Assembly (NCBI GenBank): GCA_036378155.1
Contig: DASUXA010000066.1
Span: 1 to 34,323 of the forward strand
DNA: 34,323 nt
Source of the DNA: DASUXA01 sp036378155
Lineage (GTDB): Bacteria; Actinomycetota; Actinomycetes; Mycobacteriales; Micromonosporaceae
Reading direction: 5' to 3'
Shown here: positions 1 through 10,225 of the stretch, one piece after another
Position numbering within the stretch: the first letter of the stretch is position 1
Layout of the letters: each line of letters begins with the position of its first letter
Made by a program: the position numbers and the translations under genes
Notes under the pieces: generated by a model
The model's input: the letters and a program-made list of their open reading frames with translations, nothing else
Databases searched by the model: none
What the model was told of the DNA's origin: nothing

Positions 1-1642
<1,642 letters not shown>

Positions 1643-1646
<4 letters not shown>

Positions 1647-2320
1647 GCCACCGCTCCGGTGAGGTACTTCAGGACAGAGGTGAAGAAGCCCAGACCGTCG
1701 GTCGACGGGCCGGTCAGGTCTTCGGTGGCGTGCTCGGGATGCGGCATCAGCCCGACGACGTTGCCGGCTTCGTTACGGATCCCGGCGATGTCGCGCGACG
1801 ACCCGTTCGGGTTGCCGCGCAGGTACCGCGCCACGACCCGGCCCTCGCCTTCCAACTCGTCGAGAGTCCGCTGGTCGGCGACGTACCGGCCCTCGCCGTT
1901 CTTGACCGGGATCAGGATCTCCTGACCCTCGGCGAAGTCGGCGGTCCACGCCGTGTCGGTCGACTCCACCCGCAGCCACTGGTCCCGGTTGCGGAAGTGG
2001 AGGTGCTGGTTGCGGGTCAGCGCGCCGGGCAGCAGATGCGCCTCGCAGAGGATCTGGAACCCGTTGCAGATGCCGAGCACGGGCATCCCGCCGCGCGCGG
2101 CGTCGACGATCGCCTCCATCATCGGGGCGAACCGGGCGATCGCGCCGCAGCGCAGATAGTCGCCGTACGAGAAGCCGCCGGGCAGCACGACCGCGTCGAC
2201 GTCCACGAGGTACGGGTCGGCGTGCCAGAGCGCGACGGGTTCCGCGCCGGCGAGCCGGACCGCGCGGCGGGCGTCGCCGTCGTCGAGCGAGCCGGGGAAG
2301 GTGACGACACCGATTCTCAT
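1643..2320 (-). CDS. purQ: Phosphoribosylformylglycinamidine synthase, glutaminase subunit
   Basis: PurQ is the class I glutamine amidotransferase that hydrolyses glutamine and channels ammonia to PurL. The 225-aa length fits the family. Seen in order: N-terminal MRIGVVTFPGSLDD, the oxyanion region VVLPGGFSYGDYLRCGAI, the nucleophile elbow VLGICNGFQIL (Cys in GICNG), and the C-terminal catalytic His/Glu in GLMPHPEHA. ATG at 2318-2320 overlaps the purS stop (ATGA) and the stop overlaps the purL start, so S-Q-L is one coupled operon. Nothing is odd in the sequence. Confidence 0.97.
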
Positions 2321-2565
2321 TCGTCCACCCGTACCGTGAAGTCCTCGATGACCGGGTTCGCCAGCAGCCGGTCCGCGATCAGCCGGGCGCGTTCCTCGAC
2401 GTCGTCGGAGTCCTGCCCGTCGGCGAACTCGATCTCGATGCGCTTACCGATCCGCACCGATGTGACGTCGTCGACGCCCAGGCGCGGCAACGCGTTGGCG
2501 ACCGCCTGACCCTGCGGGTCAAGGATCTCGGGCTTGAGCATGACGTCGACCACGACGCGGGCCAC
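2317..2565 (-). CDS. purS: Phosphoribosylformylglycinamidine synthase subunit PurS
   Basis: An 82-aa protein matching PurS, the small dimeric subunit that docks PurQ onto PurL in the three-part FGAM synthase of Gram-positive bacteria. Seen: MARVVVDVMLKPEILDPQG at the N-terminus, then LPRLGVDDVTSVRIGKRIE and the closing NPVIEDFTVRVDE, all standard PurS positions. It starts at ATG 2565 and its stop overlaps the purQ ATG. The upstream 140 bp to purC contain no gene and no strong hairpin, so the operon promoter may lie there. Confidence 0.95.
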   Translation of the reverse strand: MARVVVDVMLKPEILDPQGQAVANALPRLGVDDVTSVRIGKRIEIEFADGQDSDDVEERARLIADRLLANPVIEDFTVRVDE

Positions 2566-2705
2566 GGTGTACTCCTGGAGACAGCCTGACTACGGGCGGC
2601 ACCAGCCTACCCGGCGTACCGGCGCGAACCGGCATCGAGCCTGCCTCGGCTCGGCGACAGGCAGTGACCGCCGTGGGCGTGCGCCCGGTCGATGTCGGCG
2701 CGACC

Positions 2706-3578
2706 TCAGTGCCAGGGCTCGCCGGTGATCCGCTGGTACGCGGTCAGGTACCTGTCGCGGGTCGCGGCGACCACGTCGTCGGGCAGGTCCGGACCGGGCG
2801 GGGTACGGTCCCAGCCCGAGGCTGCCAGCCAGTCGCGCAGCGGCTGCTTGTCGAAGCTCGGCTGCGCCTGACCGGGACGCCACTGGTCCGCCGGCCAGAA
2901 GCGGGACGAGTCGGGCGTCAGTACCTCGTCGGCGAGGACGACCCGCCCCGACGCGTCGATCCCGAACTCGACCTTCGTATCGGCGAGCAGGATGCCGCGC
3001 GGCTCGCAGACCAGCCGCCCCCGGTCCAGTACCGCGAGGGTGAGCCGGCGCAGTTCCGCCGCCAGGTCGCCACCCACCGCCGCCACGACGTCGTCGTACG
3101 TCATCGGCTCGTCGTGACCGGTCGGGCCGCCCTTCGTGGTCGGCGTGAAGATCGCCTCCGGCAGCCGCGAGCCCTCGACCAGACCGGGCGGCAGCGCCAC
3201 CCCGGAGACCGCGCCGTCACGCCGGTACTGCGTGGTGCCGGAGCCGGACAGGTACGCCCGCGCCACGCACTCGACCATCACCATGTCCAGCCGCCGTACC
3301 AGCATCGACCGGCCGCGCAGCTCGTCGCGCCCGGTGAACGGCGCCGGGTACTCGTCGACGTCCGCGCTCACCACGTGATTCGGCAGCAGGTCGGCGAGCC
3401 GGTCGAACCACCACAGGCTGAGCGCGGTGAGGATGCGGCCCTTGTCGGGGATCGGCGTCGGCAGCACCACGTCGAACGCGCTCATCCGGTCGCTGGCCAC
3501 CATGACCAGCAGACCGTCGCCCGCGTCGTACAGGTCGCGCACCTTGCCGGAGTGGATCGGCGTGGGGAGAGCGGTCAC
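2706..3578 (-). CDS. purC: Phosphoribosylaminoimidazole-succinocarboxamide (SAICAR) synthase
   Basis: PurC joins aspartate to CAIR with ATP to give SAICAR. The 290-aa form is the longer actinobacterial/fungal-type SAICAR synthase. Seen: HSGKVRDLYDAGDGLLVMVA (ATP-binding N-lobe), SDRMSAFDVVLPTPIPDKG, VRRLDMVMVECVARAYLSGSG, and LADTKVEFGID with the metal-binding acidic region. The start is GTG at 3576-3578 (MTALPTPIHSGK); no better upstream start keeps the frame. It lies between purB and purS in the same direction, with gaps of about 95 and 140 bp, so it may be transcribed with both or either. Confidence 0.95.
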   Translation of the reverse strand: MTALPTPIHSGKVRDLYDAGDGLLVMVASDRMSAFDVVLPTPIPDKGRILTALSLWWFDRLADLLPNHVVSADVDEYPAPFTGRDELRGRSMLVRRLDMVMVECVARAYLSGSGTTQYRRDGAVSGVALPPGLVEGSRLPEAIFTPTTKGGPTGHDEPMTYDDVVAAVGGDLAAELRRLTLAVLDRGRLVCEPRGILLADTKVEFGIDASGRVVLADEVLTPDSSRFWPADQWRPGQAQPSFDKQPLRDWLAASGWDRTPPGPDLPDDVVAATRDRYLTAYQRITGEPWH

Positions 3579-3673
3579 GCGGGCAGTCTCTCACCTGCGG
3601 GTTCGGCGGGACGTCGGCGGGCACGGTCGCGCCGTCGCGCGTCGCCGCGTCCGCCGCCGGGACGCGCGAGACG

Positions 3674-5104
3674 TCACAGGATCGGCGGCGGCGTGTACGC
3701 GCCCGCCTCGGGATGCCGGAGGACCACCGCGGCGACCCGGTTCGAGACCGCCATGACCTGCGCCGAAGCGGCGCCGACGAAGGACTCCCGGTCGGCGGTC
3801 AACGCGTCGATCTCGGCACGGCTCAGACCCAGCCGGTGGTCGGCGGCGAGCCGGTCGAACAGGTCGTTCTCGGTCGCGCCCTTCTCCCGCATCGCCAGCG
3901 CCACCGCGACGGCATGCTGCTTGATCGCCTCGTGCGCCGCCTCGCGACCGACCCCCTTGCGTACCGCCGCCACGAGGATCTTCGTGGTGGCGAGGAACGG
4001 CAGGTACCGGTCGAGTTCGCGGTTGATCACGGCGGGGTACGCGCCGAAGTCGTCGAGCACCGTGAGGAACGTCTGGAACAGCCCGTCCAGCGCGAAGAAC
4101 GCGTCCGGCAGCGCGACCCGGCGTACCACCGAGCACGACACGTCGCCCTCGTTCCACTGGTCGCCTGCCAGTTCGCCGACCATCGACAGGTACCCGCGCA
4201 GCACCACGGCGAGCCCGTTGACCCGTTCGCAGGAGCGGGTGTTCATCTTGTGCGGCATGGCGCTCGAACCGACCTGGCCGGGTCGGAAGCCCTCGGTGAC
4301 GAGTTCCTGCCCCGCCATCAGGCGGATCGTGGTGGCGAGGCTGGACGGCGCGGCGGCGGCGAGCACGAGCGCGCTGAGCACGTCGAAGTCGAGCGACCTC
4401 GGGTACACCTGCCCGACGCTGGACAGCACCCGGCTGAACCCGAGGTGTTCGGCGACCCGCCGTTCCAGCTCCGCGACCTTCGTCACGTCCCCGTCGAACA
4501 GGTCGAGCTGGTCCGCGGCGGTACCCACCGGACCCTTGATCCCCCGCATCGGATAGCGCGCGATCAGCTCTTCCAGCCGCTCGTACCCGACGAGCAGTTC
4601 CTCCGCCGCGTTCGCGAAGCGCTTGCCCAGCGTCGTCGCCTGCGCCGGTACGTTGTGCGACCGGCCCACCATGACCAGCCCGTCGAACTCGACGGCGCGC
4701 GCCGCCAGCCGCCCCAGCGCGGCGACCACCCGGTCGCGGATCAGTTCCAGCGAGGCGCGGATCTGCCACTGCTCGACGTTCTCGGTCAGGTCGCGCGAGG
4801 TCATCCCCTTGTGGATGTGCTCGTGTCCGGCGAGTGCCGCGAACTCCTCGATCCGCGCCTTCACGTCGTGCCGGGTGACCCGTTCGCGGGCGGCGATGCT
4901 GTCCAGGTCGACGTGGTCGACGACCCGCTCGTAGTCCTCGATCACCCCGTCCGGCACCGGGATGCCGAGGTCGCGCTGGGCGCGCAGGACGGCGAGCCAC
5001 AGCCGCCGCTCGGCGCGGACCTTCTCCTCGGGCGACCACAGCCGGACGAGTTCGGGCGAGGCGTACCGGGCGGCGAGGACGTTGGGCACGAGCGGGCTGG
5101 TCAC
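3674..5104 (-). CDS. purB: Adenylosuccinate lyase
   Basis: PurB cleaves SAICAR to AICAR and adenylosuccinate to AMP, releasing fumarate. The 476-aa length fits the fumarase/aspartase superfamily member. Seen: N-terminal VTSPLVPNVLAARYASPELV, HEHIHKGMTSRDLTENVEQ, VGRSHNVPAQATTLGKRFA and the superfamily signature GSSAMPHKMNTRSCERVNGL with its catalytic Ser loop. The frame stays open about 1.2 kb upstream because of antisense bias; I set the start at GTG 5102-5104 where homology begins. An ATG a few bases upstream is out of frame and stops after three codons. It heads the minus-strand purine cluster; the 194 bp to the thiolase stop hold no gene. Confidence 0.95.
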   Translation of the reverse strand: MTSPLVPNVLAARYASPELVRLWSPEEKVRAERRLWLAVLRAQRDLGIPVPDGVIEDYERVVDHVDLDSIAARERVTRHDVKARIEEFAALAGHEHIHKGMTSRDLTENVEQWQIRASLELIRDRVVAALGRLAARAVEFDGLVMVGRSHNVPAQATTLGKRFANAAEELLVGYERLEELIARYPMRGIKGPVGTAADQLDLFDGDVTKVAELERRVAEHLGFSRVLSSVGQVYPRSLDFDVLSALVLAAAAPSSLATTIRLMAGQELVTEGFRPGQVGSSAMPHKMNTRSCERVNGLAVVLRGYLSMVGELAGDQWNEGDVSCSVVRRVALPDAFFALDGLFQTFLTVLDDFGAYPAVINRELDRYLPFLATTKILVAAVRKGVGREAAHEAIKQHAVAVALAMREKGATENDLFDRLAADHRLGLSRAEIDALTADRESFVGAASAQVMAVSNRVAAVVLRHPEAGAYTPPPIL

Positions 5105-5298
5105 CCGCTCATTGTCGCCCGACCGGCGATCGCGTCCGGCGCCGCCCTGCGGCTCGACCGCCGTCCGGACCGGTCCCGTCGTCGCCGGCTCGCGGCAACC
5201 GGCGGGGCTGCGGGATGTCGCCAACGGCGTACACCGCCGCTCGGCACCCGTCGGCAGCGTCGCCGTCCGGCTGACGCGCCCCGGCGCACGGGTGCCGC

Positions 5299-6588
5299 TC
5301 AGCGTTCGAGAATCGCCGTCACGCCCTGTCCGCCCGCCGCGCAGATCGAGATCAGACCGCGACCCGAACCCTTCTCGGCGAGCAGTTTCGCCAGCGTGGC
5401 GACGATGCGTCCGCCGGTCGCCGCGAAGGGGTGCCCGACCGCGATCGACGAGCCGGTGACGTTCAACCTGGCGCGGTCGATCGACCCGAGCGGCGCGTCC
5501 AGACCGAGCTTCTCCTTGCAGAACGCCTCGTCCTCCCATGCCTTCAGCGTGGACAGCACCTGCGCCGCGAACGCCTCGTGGATCTCGTAGAAGTCGAAGT
5601 CCTGCAGCGTCAGCCCGGCGCGCGCCAGCATGCGCGGTACCGCGTACGTGGGGGCCATCAGCAGACCCTCCGCGCCGTGGACGAAATCGACCGCCGCTAC
5701 TTCCGAGTACGTAAGGTAAGCGAGAACAGGCAGACGGTGGGCGGTGGCCCAGTCCTCGGACGCGAGCAGGACGACCGCCGCGCCGTCGGTGAGTGGGGAG
5801 GAGTTGCCCGCGGTCATGGTCGCCTCGCCTGGCGTACGGGTACCGAAGACCGGCTTCAACGCGCCGAGTTTCTCCAGCGTCGTGTCCGGACGCAGGTTCT
5901 GGTCCCGGGTGAGACCGAGGTAGGGCGTGATCAGGTCGTCGAAGAAGCCCCGCTGGTACGCGGCGGCCAGGTTGCGGTGCGAGGCGAGGGCAAGTTCGTC
6001 CTGCGCCTGCCGGTCGATCCCCCACTGCTTGGCGGTGATCGCGGCGTGCTCGCCCATGGACAGACCGGTACGCGCCTCGGCGTTGCGCGGGATCGCCGGG
6101 CGGACGAACTGCGCGGGACGCAGCTTGCCGGCGGCGCGCAGTCGCCCGCCGAGGGACCGTGCCCGGTTGAGTTCCAGCAACGCGCGGCGCATGTCCTCGT
6201 TCACGCCGAGCGGGGCGTCGCTGGTCGTGTCGACCCCGCCCGCGATGCCCACGTCGATCTGGCCGAGGGCGATCTTGTTGCCGACCAGGATCGCCGCTTC
6301 CAGCCCGGTGCCGCACGCCTGCTGGACGTCGTACGCCGGGGTGTGCGGGTCGAGCCGCGAGCCCAGCACGCACTCACGGGTCAGGTTGAAGTCGCGGCTG
6401 TGCTTGAGCACGGCGCCGGCGACCACCTCGCCCATCCGCTCGCCCGCCAGACCGAACCGGGAGACCAGCCCGTCCAACGCGGCGGTGAGCATGTCCTGGT
6501 TGGAGGCGTGCGCATACGGACCGTTGGAGCGGGCGAACGGGATGCGGTTGCCTCCCAGTACCGCCACGCGGCGAACACTCGACGTCAT
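5299..6588 (-). CDS. Acetyl-CoA C-acyltransferase (thiolase, FadA2/FadI type)
   Basis: A 429-aa thiolase catalysing the last beta-oxidation step (3-ketoacyl-CoA plus CoA to acyl-CoA plus acetyl-CoA) or the reverse condensation. The active-site set is intact: nucleophile Cys92 in QQACGTGLEA, His337 in EIHEAFAAQ, His386 in GHPFAATGGR and Cys416 in CAAGGQG. Start is ATG 6586-6588. It is divergent from the FabG4-like gene across 81 bp that carry paired TetR-type operators, the same arrangement as mycobacterial fadA2 opposite fabG4-htdX. Inference: part of a lipid-degradation regulon run by the TetR protein at 9516-10151. Chain-length specificity cannot be read from sequence. Confidence 0.93.
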   Translation of the reverse strand: MTSSVRRVAVLGGNRIPFARSNGPYAHASNQDMLTAALDGLVSRFGLAGERMGEVVAGAVLKHSRDFNLTRECVLGSRLDPHTPAYDVQQACGTGLEAAILVGNKIALGQIDVGIAGGVDTTSDAPLGVNEDMRRALLELNRARSLGGRLRAAGKLRPAQFVRPAIPRNAEARTGLSMGEHAAITAKQWGIDRQAQDELALASHRNLAAAYQRGFFDDLITPYLGLTRDQNLRPDTTLEKLGALKPVFGTRTPGEATMTAGNSSPLTDGAAVVLLASEDWATAHRLPVLAYLTYSEVAAVDFVHGAEGLLMAPTYAVPRMLARAGLTLQDFDFYEIHEAFAAQVLSTLKAWEDEAFCKEKLGLDAPLGSIDRARLNVTGSSIAVGHPFAATGGRIVATLAKLLAEKGSGRGLISICAAGGQGVTAILER

Positions 6589-6622
6589 TTCAGGCCTCCG
6601 TCCGCAGATGCTTGCCCATAAC

Positions 6623-6652
6623 TTACTCGCGAGTAGGCTTACTGGCGAGTCA
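6623..6652. promoter_or_regulatory. Paired palindromic operator between thiolase and FabG4-like gene
   Basis: Two related palindromic sites lie 16 bp apart in the divergent promoter: TTACTCGCGAGTAG (6623-6636; inner 12 bp TACTCGCGAGTA are a perfect palindrome) and TTACTGGCGAGTCA (6639-6652). They match the pair in front of the TetR gene (consensus about TTACKSRCGRGTAR). Two TetR dimers could bind on opposite or adjacent helix faces and control both genes. The position, 18 bp before the FabG4 ATG and 35 bp before the thiolase ATG, favours repression. Confidence 0.7.
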
Positions 6653-6669
6653 GGTAGAAGGGGGAACCC

Positions 6670-8010
6670 ATGAGCGACCGGTACACCAGCTTCGCGAACT
6701 CCGGGTTGGGCCGTGCCCTGGTGAAGAGGCTCGGTCTACCCCAACCGACGAGGCTGCGCCGGTACCGCCCCGGCGACCCGATCCTCGCCGGCCCGGTCCT
6801 GCTCGGTGGTACCGGTCGCCTGGTCACGCCCATCGGCAAGATCATCGGATCGCTCGGCGGGGAACTCCGCGCCCCCGTCGACGACGCCGAGCCCCAGCCC
6901 GGCAACGCCGCGCTCGTCTTCGACGCCACCAGTGTCACCGACTCCACCCAGCTCCGCGGGCTGTACGACTTCTTCCATCCGCACGCCCGGACGCTGCTGC
7001 CCTGCGGGCGCGTCATCGTGCTCGGCACCCCGCCGGACTGTGCCGGTACCGCCCGCGAGGCGACCGCGCAGCGCGCGCTGGAAGGGTTCACCCGGTCGGT
7101 CGGCAAGGAGTTCGGTCGGGGCAGCACCGCGCAGTTGGTGTACGTGGAACCGGGCGCCGAAGGCGGCATCGAATCGACCCTGCGGTTCCTGTTCTCCGGC
7201 AAGTCGGCGTTCGTGTCCGGGCAGGTGATCCGGATCAGCCAGGCGGAGGTCGTCGCGCCCGCGGACTGGGACCGACCGCTGGACGGCAAGGTGGCGGTGG
7301 TGACCGGCGCGGCACGCGGCATCGGCGAAGCGATCGCGCGGGTGCTCGCCCGCGACGGCGCGCACGTGGTCTGCCTCGACATACCCGCCGCCGGCGAGGC
7401 GCTGTCCGCCGTGGCGAACAGCATCGCGGGTACCGCCTTCCAACTCGACATCACCGCGCCCGACGCCCCCGAACGGCTCGCCGAACACCTCCAGGCGCGA
7501 CACGGAACCATCGACGTGGTGGTACACAACGCGGGAATCACCCGCGACAAGACGCTCGCCCGGATGAAGCCCGAGCAGTGGGACGCGGTCCTCGACGTCA
7601 ACCTGTCCAGCCAGGAGCGCATCAACGACGCGCTGCTCGCCCACAACCTGCTGCCCGGCGGCGCTCGGCTGATCGGCGTCTCGTCGATCGCGGGTATCGC
7701 CGGCAACCGCGGTCAGACCAACTACGCGACGTCGAAGGCGGGCGTGGTCGGCGTGGTCCGCTCGATGGCTCCGGCGCTCGCCCCGCAGGGCATCACGGTC
7801 AACGCGGTCGCGCCGGGCTTCATCGAGACCGCGATGACCGCCCAGATGCCGGTGATGCTGCGCGAGGTCGGACGCCGGCTGAGCAGCCTGAGCCAGGGCG
7901 GGCTGCCGGTCGACGTGGCGGAGACCATCGCGTGGCTGGCGAGTCCCGGTTCCGCCGGGGTCACCGGCAACGTGGTACGGGTCTGCGGTCAGAGTCTGCT
8001 GGGGGCGTGA
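6670..8010 (+). CDS. FabG4-like 3-oxoacyl-[ACP/CoA] reductase (high-molecular-weight SDR)
   Basis: A 446-aa short-chain dehydrogenase, about 200 residues longer than ordinary FabG, matching the two-domain HMwFabG/FabG4 class that reduces 3-oxoacyl-CoA or -ACP with NADH. Residues 1-200 form the degenerate N-terminal Rossmann/flavodoxin-like domain. The C-terminal SDR domain has VTGAARGIGEA (211-221), NAGI (287-290), the Ser of GVSSIAG (about 338-339), and YATSK (Tyr352, Lys356). Start is ATG 6670 after AGAAGGGGG. One base separates its stop from the dehydratase ATG, so both are co-transcribed. Gene order matches mycobacterial Rv0242c-Rv0241c. The exact substrate is inferred only by analogy. 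Confidence 0.93.
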   Translation: MSDRYTSFANSGLGRALVKRLGLPQPTRLRRYRPGDPILAGPVLLGGTGRLVTPIGKIIGSLGGELRAPVDDAEPQPGNAALVFDATSVTDSTQLRGLYDFFHPHARTLLPCGRVIVLGTPPDCAGTAREATAQRALEGFTRSVGKEFGRGSTAQLVYVEPGAEGGIESTLRFLFSGKSAFVSGQVIRISQAEVVAPADWDRPLDGKVAVVTGAARGIGEAIARVLARDGAHVVCLDIPAAGEALSAVANSIAGTAFQLDITAPDAPERLAEHLQARHGTIDVVVHNAGITRDKTLARMKPEQWDAVLDVNLSSQERINDALLAHNLLPGGARLIGVSSIAGIAGNRGQTNYATSKAGVVGVVRSMAPALAPQGITVNAVAPGFIETAMTAQMPVMLREVGRRLSSLSQGGLPVDVAETIAWLASPGSAGVTGNVVRVCGQSLLGA

Positions 8011-8011
8011 C

Positions 8012-8869
8012 ATGGACGCGGTCGTGGAACTGGACCGGGCGCCCGCGCCCGGCGCGCTGTACCGGCGCGCCGCGCTCGGCATGCTGCGCGGCGGTCGCGG
8101 CGGGGCGTTGCCCGACACGACGGTGGTGCTGCGCGACGTCGCGGTGTCGCGGGAGCGGCTGACCCGGTACGACGACGTGTGCGGCTTCCGGCTGTCCGAC
8201 ACGTTGCCCGGGACGTACCCGCACATCCTGGCGTTTCCGCTGGCGATGCGGCTGATGAGCGACGACAGCTTCCCGTTCGGCGTGGTCGGGCTGGTACACG
8301 TCGCAAACCGCGTCGAGGTGCTGCGCCCGATCGGCGCCGACGAGCGCCTCGACCTGTCGGTACACGCAACAGATCTGCGAAGGCACCCACGCGGTCGGCA
8401 GTTCGACGTGATCGCCGACGCCACTGTGGACGGTCAGCGGGTGTGGCGGGGTGTGTCGACGTACCTGCGGCGGGAGAAGACGGCGGAGCCGGGCGATGCA
8501 GGCGGGCGCGGCGAGCGGGATAGGTCGCAGCCGCCCGCCGCCACCGCGATGTGGCGGGTCGAGCGGGAGGTCGGACGCCGGTACGCCGAGGTGTCCGGCG
8601 ACCGCAACCCGATCCACACCTCGCGGCTGGGCGCGCGGGCGTTCGGCTTCCCGAGACCGATCGCGCACGGCATGTGGAGCGCCGCGCGCTGCCTCGCCGC
8701 TCTGGAGGGTCGGCTGCCCGACGCGTACACCATGGACGTCGCCTTCAAGCTGCCGATCCTGCTGCCCGCGACGGTCGCGTTCAGCGCCACGCCCGGCGAG
8801 GGCGGCTGGGCGGTGTCGTTGTACAGCGCGAAGTCCGGAAAACCGCACCTGAGCGGAGTGATCGGCTAA
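8012..8869 (+). CDS. MaoC/HtdX-like (3R)-hydroxyacyl dehydratase
   Basis: A 285-aa double-hotdog protein of the HtdX (Rv0241c) type, which interconverts (3R)-hydroxyacyl and trans-2-enoyl thioesters. The N-terminal half (about 30-150) is the substrate-covering hotdog. The C-terminal half carries the hydratase-2 motif YAEVSGDRNPIHTSRLGARA followed by IAHGMW, with Asp197 and His202 as the catalytic pair. An Arg/Gly-rich linker (about 154-178) separates the halves. It starts one base after the FabG4 stop. Its TAA overlaps the stop of the convergent Cys-tail gene (8866-8869), leaving no room for a terminator between them. Confidence 0.92.
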   Translation: MDAVVELDRAPAPGALYRRAALGMLRGGRGGALPDTTVVLRDVAVSRERLTRYDDVCGFRLSDTLPGTYPHILAFPLAMRLMSDDSFPFGVVGLVHVANRVEVLRPIGADERLDLSVHATDLRRHPRGRQFDVIADATVDGQRVWRGVSTYLRREKTAEPGDAGGRGERDRSQPPAATAMWRVEREVGRRYAEVSGDRNPIHTSRLGARAFGFPRPIAHGMWSAARCLAALEGRLPDAYTMDVAFKLPILLPATVAFSATPGEGGWAVSLYSAKSGKPHLSGVIG

Positions 8870-9312
8870 CCGCACGGGTTGACCGACGGGTCACACCAGT
8901 GCCAGCAGCAGCAGTCCGCGCAACAGCACACGATGGGCCAGGTCAGGGACGCGTCGGGCGAGCCTGTCTCGTTGATGATGGTGCGGTCGAGTTCGGCCAG
9001 ACCCACGGTGGGGACCTCAAGCTGCAGGATGCGCCGGCTGTCGCCGGTGAGGTCGCTGACGATCCGCAGTTTCATCCGGCGACCGTTTCTGGCCTGCGAT
9101 GCCGCGAGTCGGAACAGTTCCTGCACCTTCTGGTTGTTCTCGGCGGGGTAGTCGTTCACGAACTGGCGCTGGCTGTCGGTGAACTCGAATGCAGCCAGGA
9201 ACGGTGTGCGCCAGTCGGATTCGACGAGAGTCGGATCGTTGTTGATCTGTTCGGTCAACGCGATCAGACCACGAATGCTGAACTCCTGGCGACGCCCTGA
9301 TGTCGCGACCAT
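8866..9312 (-). CDS. Unknown 148-aa protein with Cys-rich C-terminal tail
   Basis: I do not recognise this family. The start ATG 9310-9312 (MVATSGRRQEFS) is chosen because AAGGAG lies 7 bp upstream; the frame extends to 9435 but that part is low-complexity and lacks a ribosome site. Residues 9-110 look like an ordinary soluble domain, with a helical part (GLIALTEQINNDPTLVESDW, FVNDYPAENNQKVQELFRLA) and a strand-like part (RMKLRIVSDLTGDSRRILQLEV). The last 20 residues hold eight Cys plus Trp and His: CCCADCCCWHWC at 129-140 and a final Cys147-Gly148. No signal peptide. The layout of charged leader-like domain plus Cys tail recalls ribosomal peptide precursors or metal-binding tails, but no modifying enzyme is adjacent. 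It converges on the HtdX-like gene with overlapping stops. Confidence 0.7.
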   Translation of the reverse strand: MVATSGRRQEFSIRGLIALTEQINNDPTLVESDWRTPFLAAFEFTDSQRQFVNDYPAENNQKVQELFRLAASQARNGRRMKLRIVSDLTGDSRRILQLEVPTVGLAELDRTIINETGSPDASLTWPIVCCCADCCCWHWCDPSVNPCG

Positions 9313-9515
9313 GCGGGTGCTCCTTACTGTGTCGGGCGCGTCCGGACGGCGGGCCGCGGCACCATCGCGAGCCGGGCACCTGTCGTCACCCTCGTCGCCG
9401 GTGCTGTGGTTCGTGCCGGTAGCCGGAAAATTCACCCGCGTGGTCCGCGCGTTTCCTGACGCTGGGCGCTCGACTGACGCTGCGCCCCGCAGGGAGGCGA
9501 CTCGGATGCGCCCAC

Positions 9516-10151
9516 CTAGTCGCGCGGTTTCCAGGTACTGCCGAGCAGCAGGTCGCCGGCTCCGACCCAGACGAAGTTCATCATCCGCATCGCGGTCGCG
9601 TCCGGTTCCTCCTGCGGGTGGTCGACCAGCCAGTCGGCGAGGGACTCACCGGCGCCGACCAGCGCGTTGGCGATGACCGTCAGGTCGTGTTCGCGTACCG
9701 GCTGCCCGGCGGTCACCACCGCGCGGCGGAGCAGACCGCCCACCACCTCCACGAGGCGGTCGCGCATGGTCGCCGCCTCGGCGGCGAAGGGTTCCTGGCC
9801 GCGCGCCTGCCGGTACAGCACGGACCAGCCGGCGCGGTTGTCCGCCACGAACCGGAAGAACGCCCGCAGCCCGCGCCACAGTTGCTCGTCGGCGGGCAGG
9901 TCGACGCCGACGCCGGTGGCGATCGCCTCCATCAGCCGGGTGCCTTCCCGGTGCAGGCATGCCACGAACAGGTCTTCCTTGCTGCCCAGGTACAGGTACA
10001 CCATCGGTTTGGACACGCCTGCCCGAGCGGCGATGTCCTCCATGGACGTCGCGTGATAGCCGCGCTGCGAGAAGATCTCCACCGCGGCGTCCAGCATCTG
10101 CTGTTCACGAATCGCGCGGGGTAGGCGCTTGTGGGAAGGTGCGGCGGTCAC
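9516..10151 (-). CDS. TetR-family transcriptional regulator of the lipid block
   Basis: A 211-aa TetR repressor. The N-terminal HTH is clear: REQQMLDAAVEIFSQRGYHA, then MEDIAARAGVSKPMVYLYLG with the recognition helix SKPMVYLYLG and SKEDLF following. The C-terminal ligand domain includes FRFVADNRAGWSVLYRQARG, seen in regulators of fatty-acid genes. Start is GTG 10149-10151. It is divergent from the SCP2 gene over 74 bp holding two near-perfect operators that also occur between thiolase and FabG4. I infer autoregulation and control of the whole 5299-13496 block, with an acyl-CoA as likely ligand; the ligand is not shown by sequence. Confidence 0.92.
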   Translation of the reverse strand: MTAAPSHKRLPRAIREQQMLDAAVEIFSQRGYHATSMEDIAARAGVSKPMVYLYLGSKEDLFVACLHREGTRLMEAIATGVGVDLPADEQLWRGLRAFFRFVADNRAGWSVLYRQARGQEPFAAEAATMRDRLVEVVGGLLRRAVVTAGQPVREHDLTVIANALVGAGESLADWLVDHPQEEPDATAMRMMNFVWVGAGDLLLGSTWKPRD

Positions 10152-10165
10152 CTTGCGAGCATACC

Positions 10166-10194
10166 TACCCGCGCGTAAGGTTACGCACGGGTAA
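10166..10194. promoter_or_regulatory. Paired inverted operator between TetR and SCP2 genes
   Basis: TACCCGCGCGTAA (10166-10178) and TTACGCACGGGTAA (10181-10194) face each other across GG, forming a near-perfect 28-bp palindrome (12 of 13 positions agree between arms). Each arm also matches the two sites at 6623-6652. This is the expected geometry for a TetR autoregulatory operator covering both divergent promoters. Confidence 0.7.
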
Positions 10195-10225
10195 CTTTTA
10201 TCCCTGGAAAGAAGGACACGCAGCC

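Noticed and set aside
5105..5298. Small gene between purB and thiolase
   Set aside because: Short frames exist but have no ribosome site or recognisable sequence.
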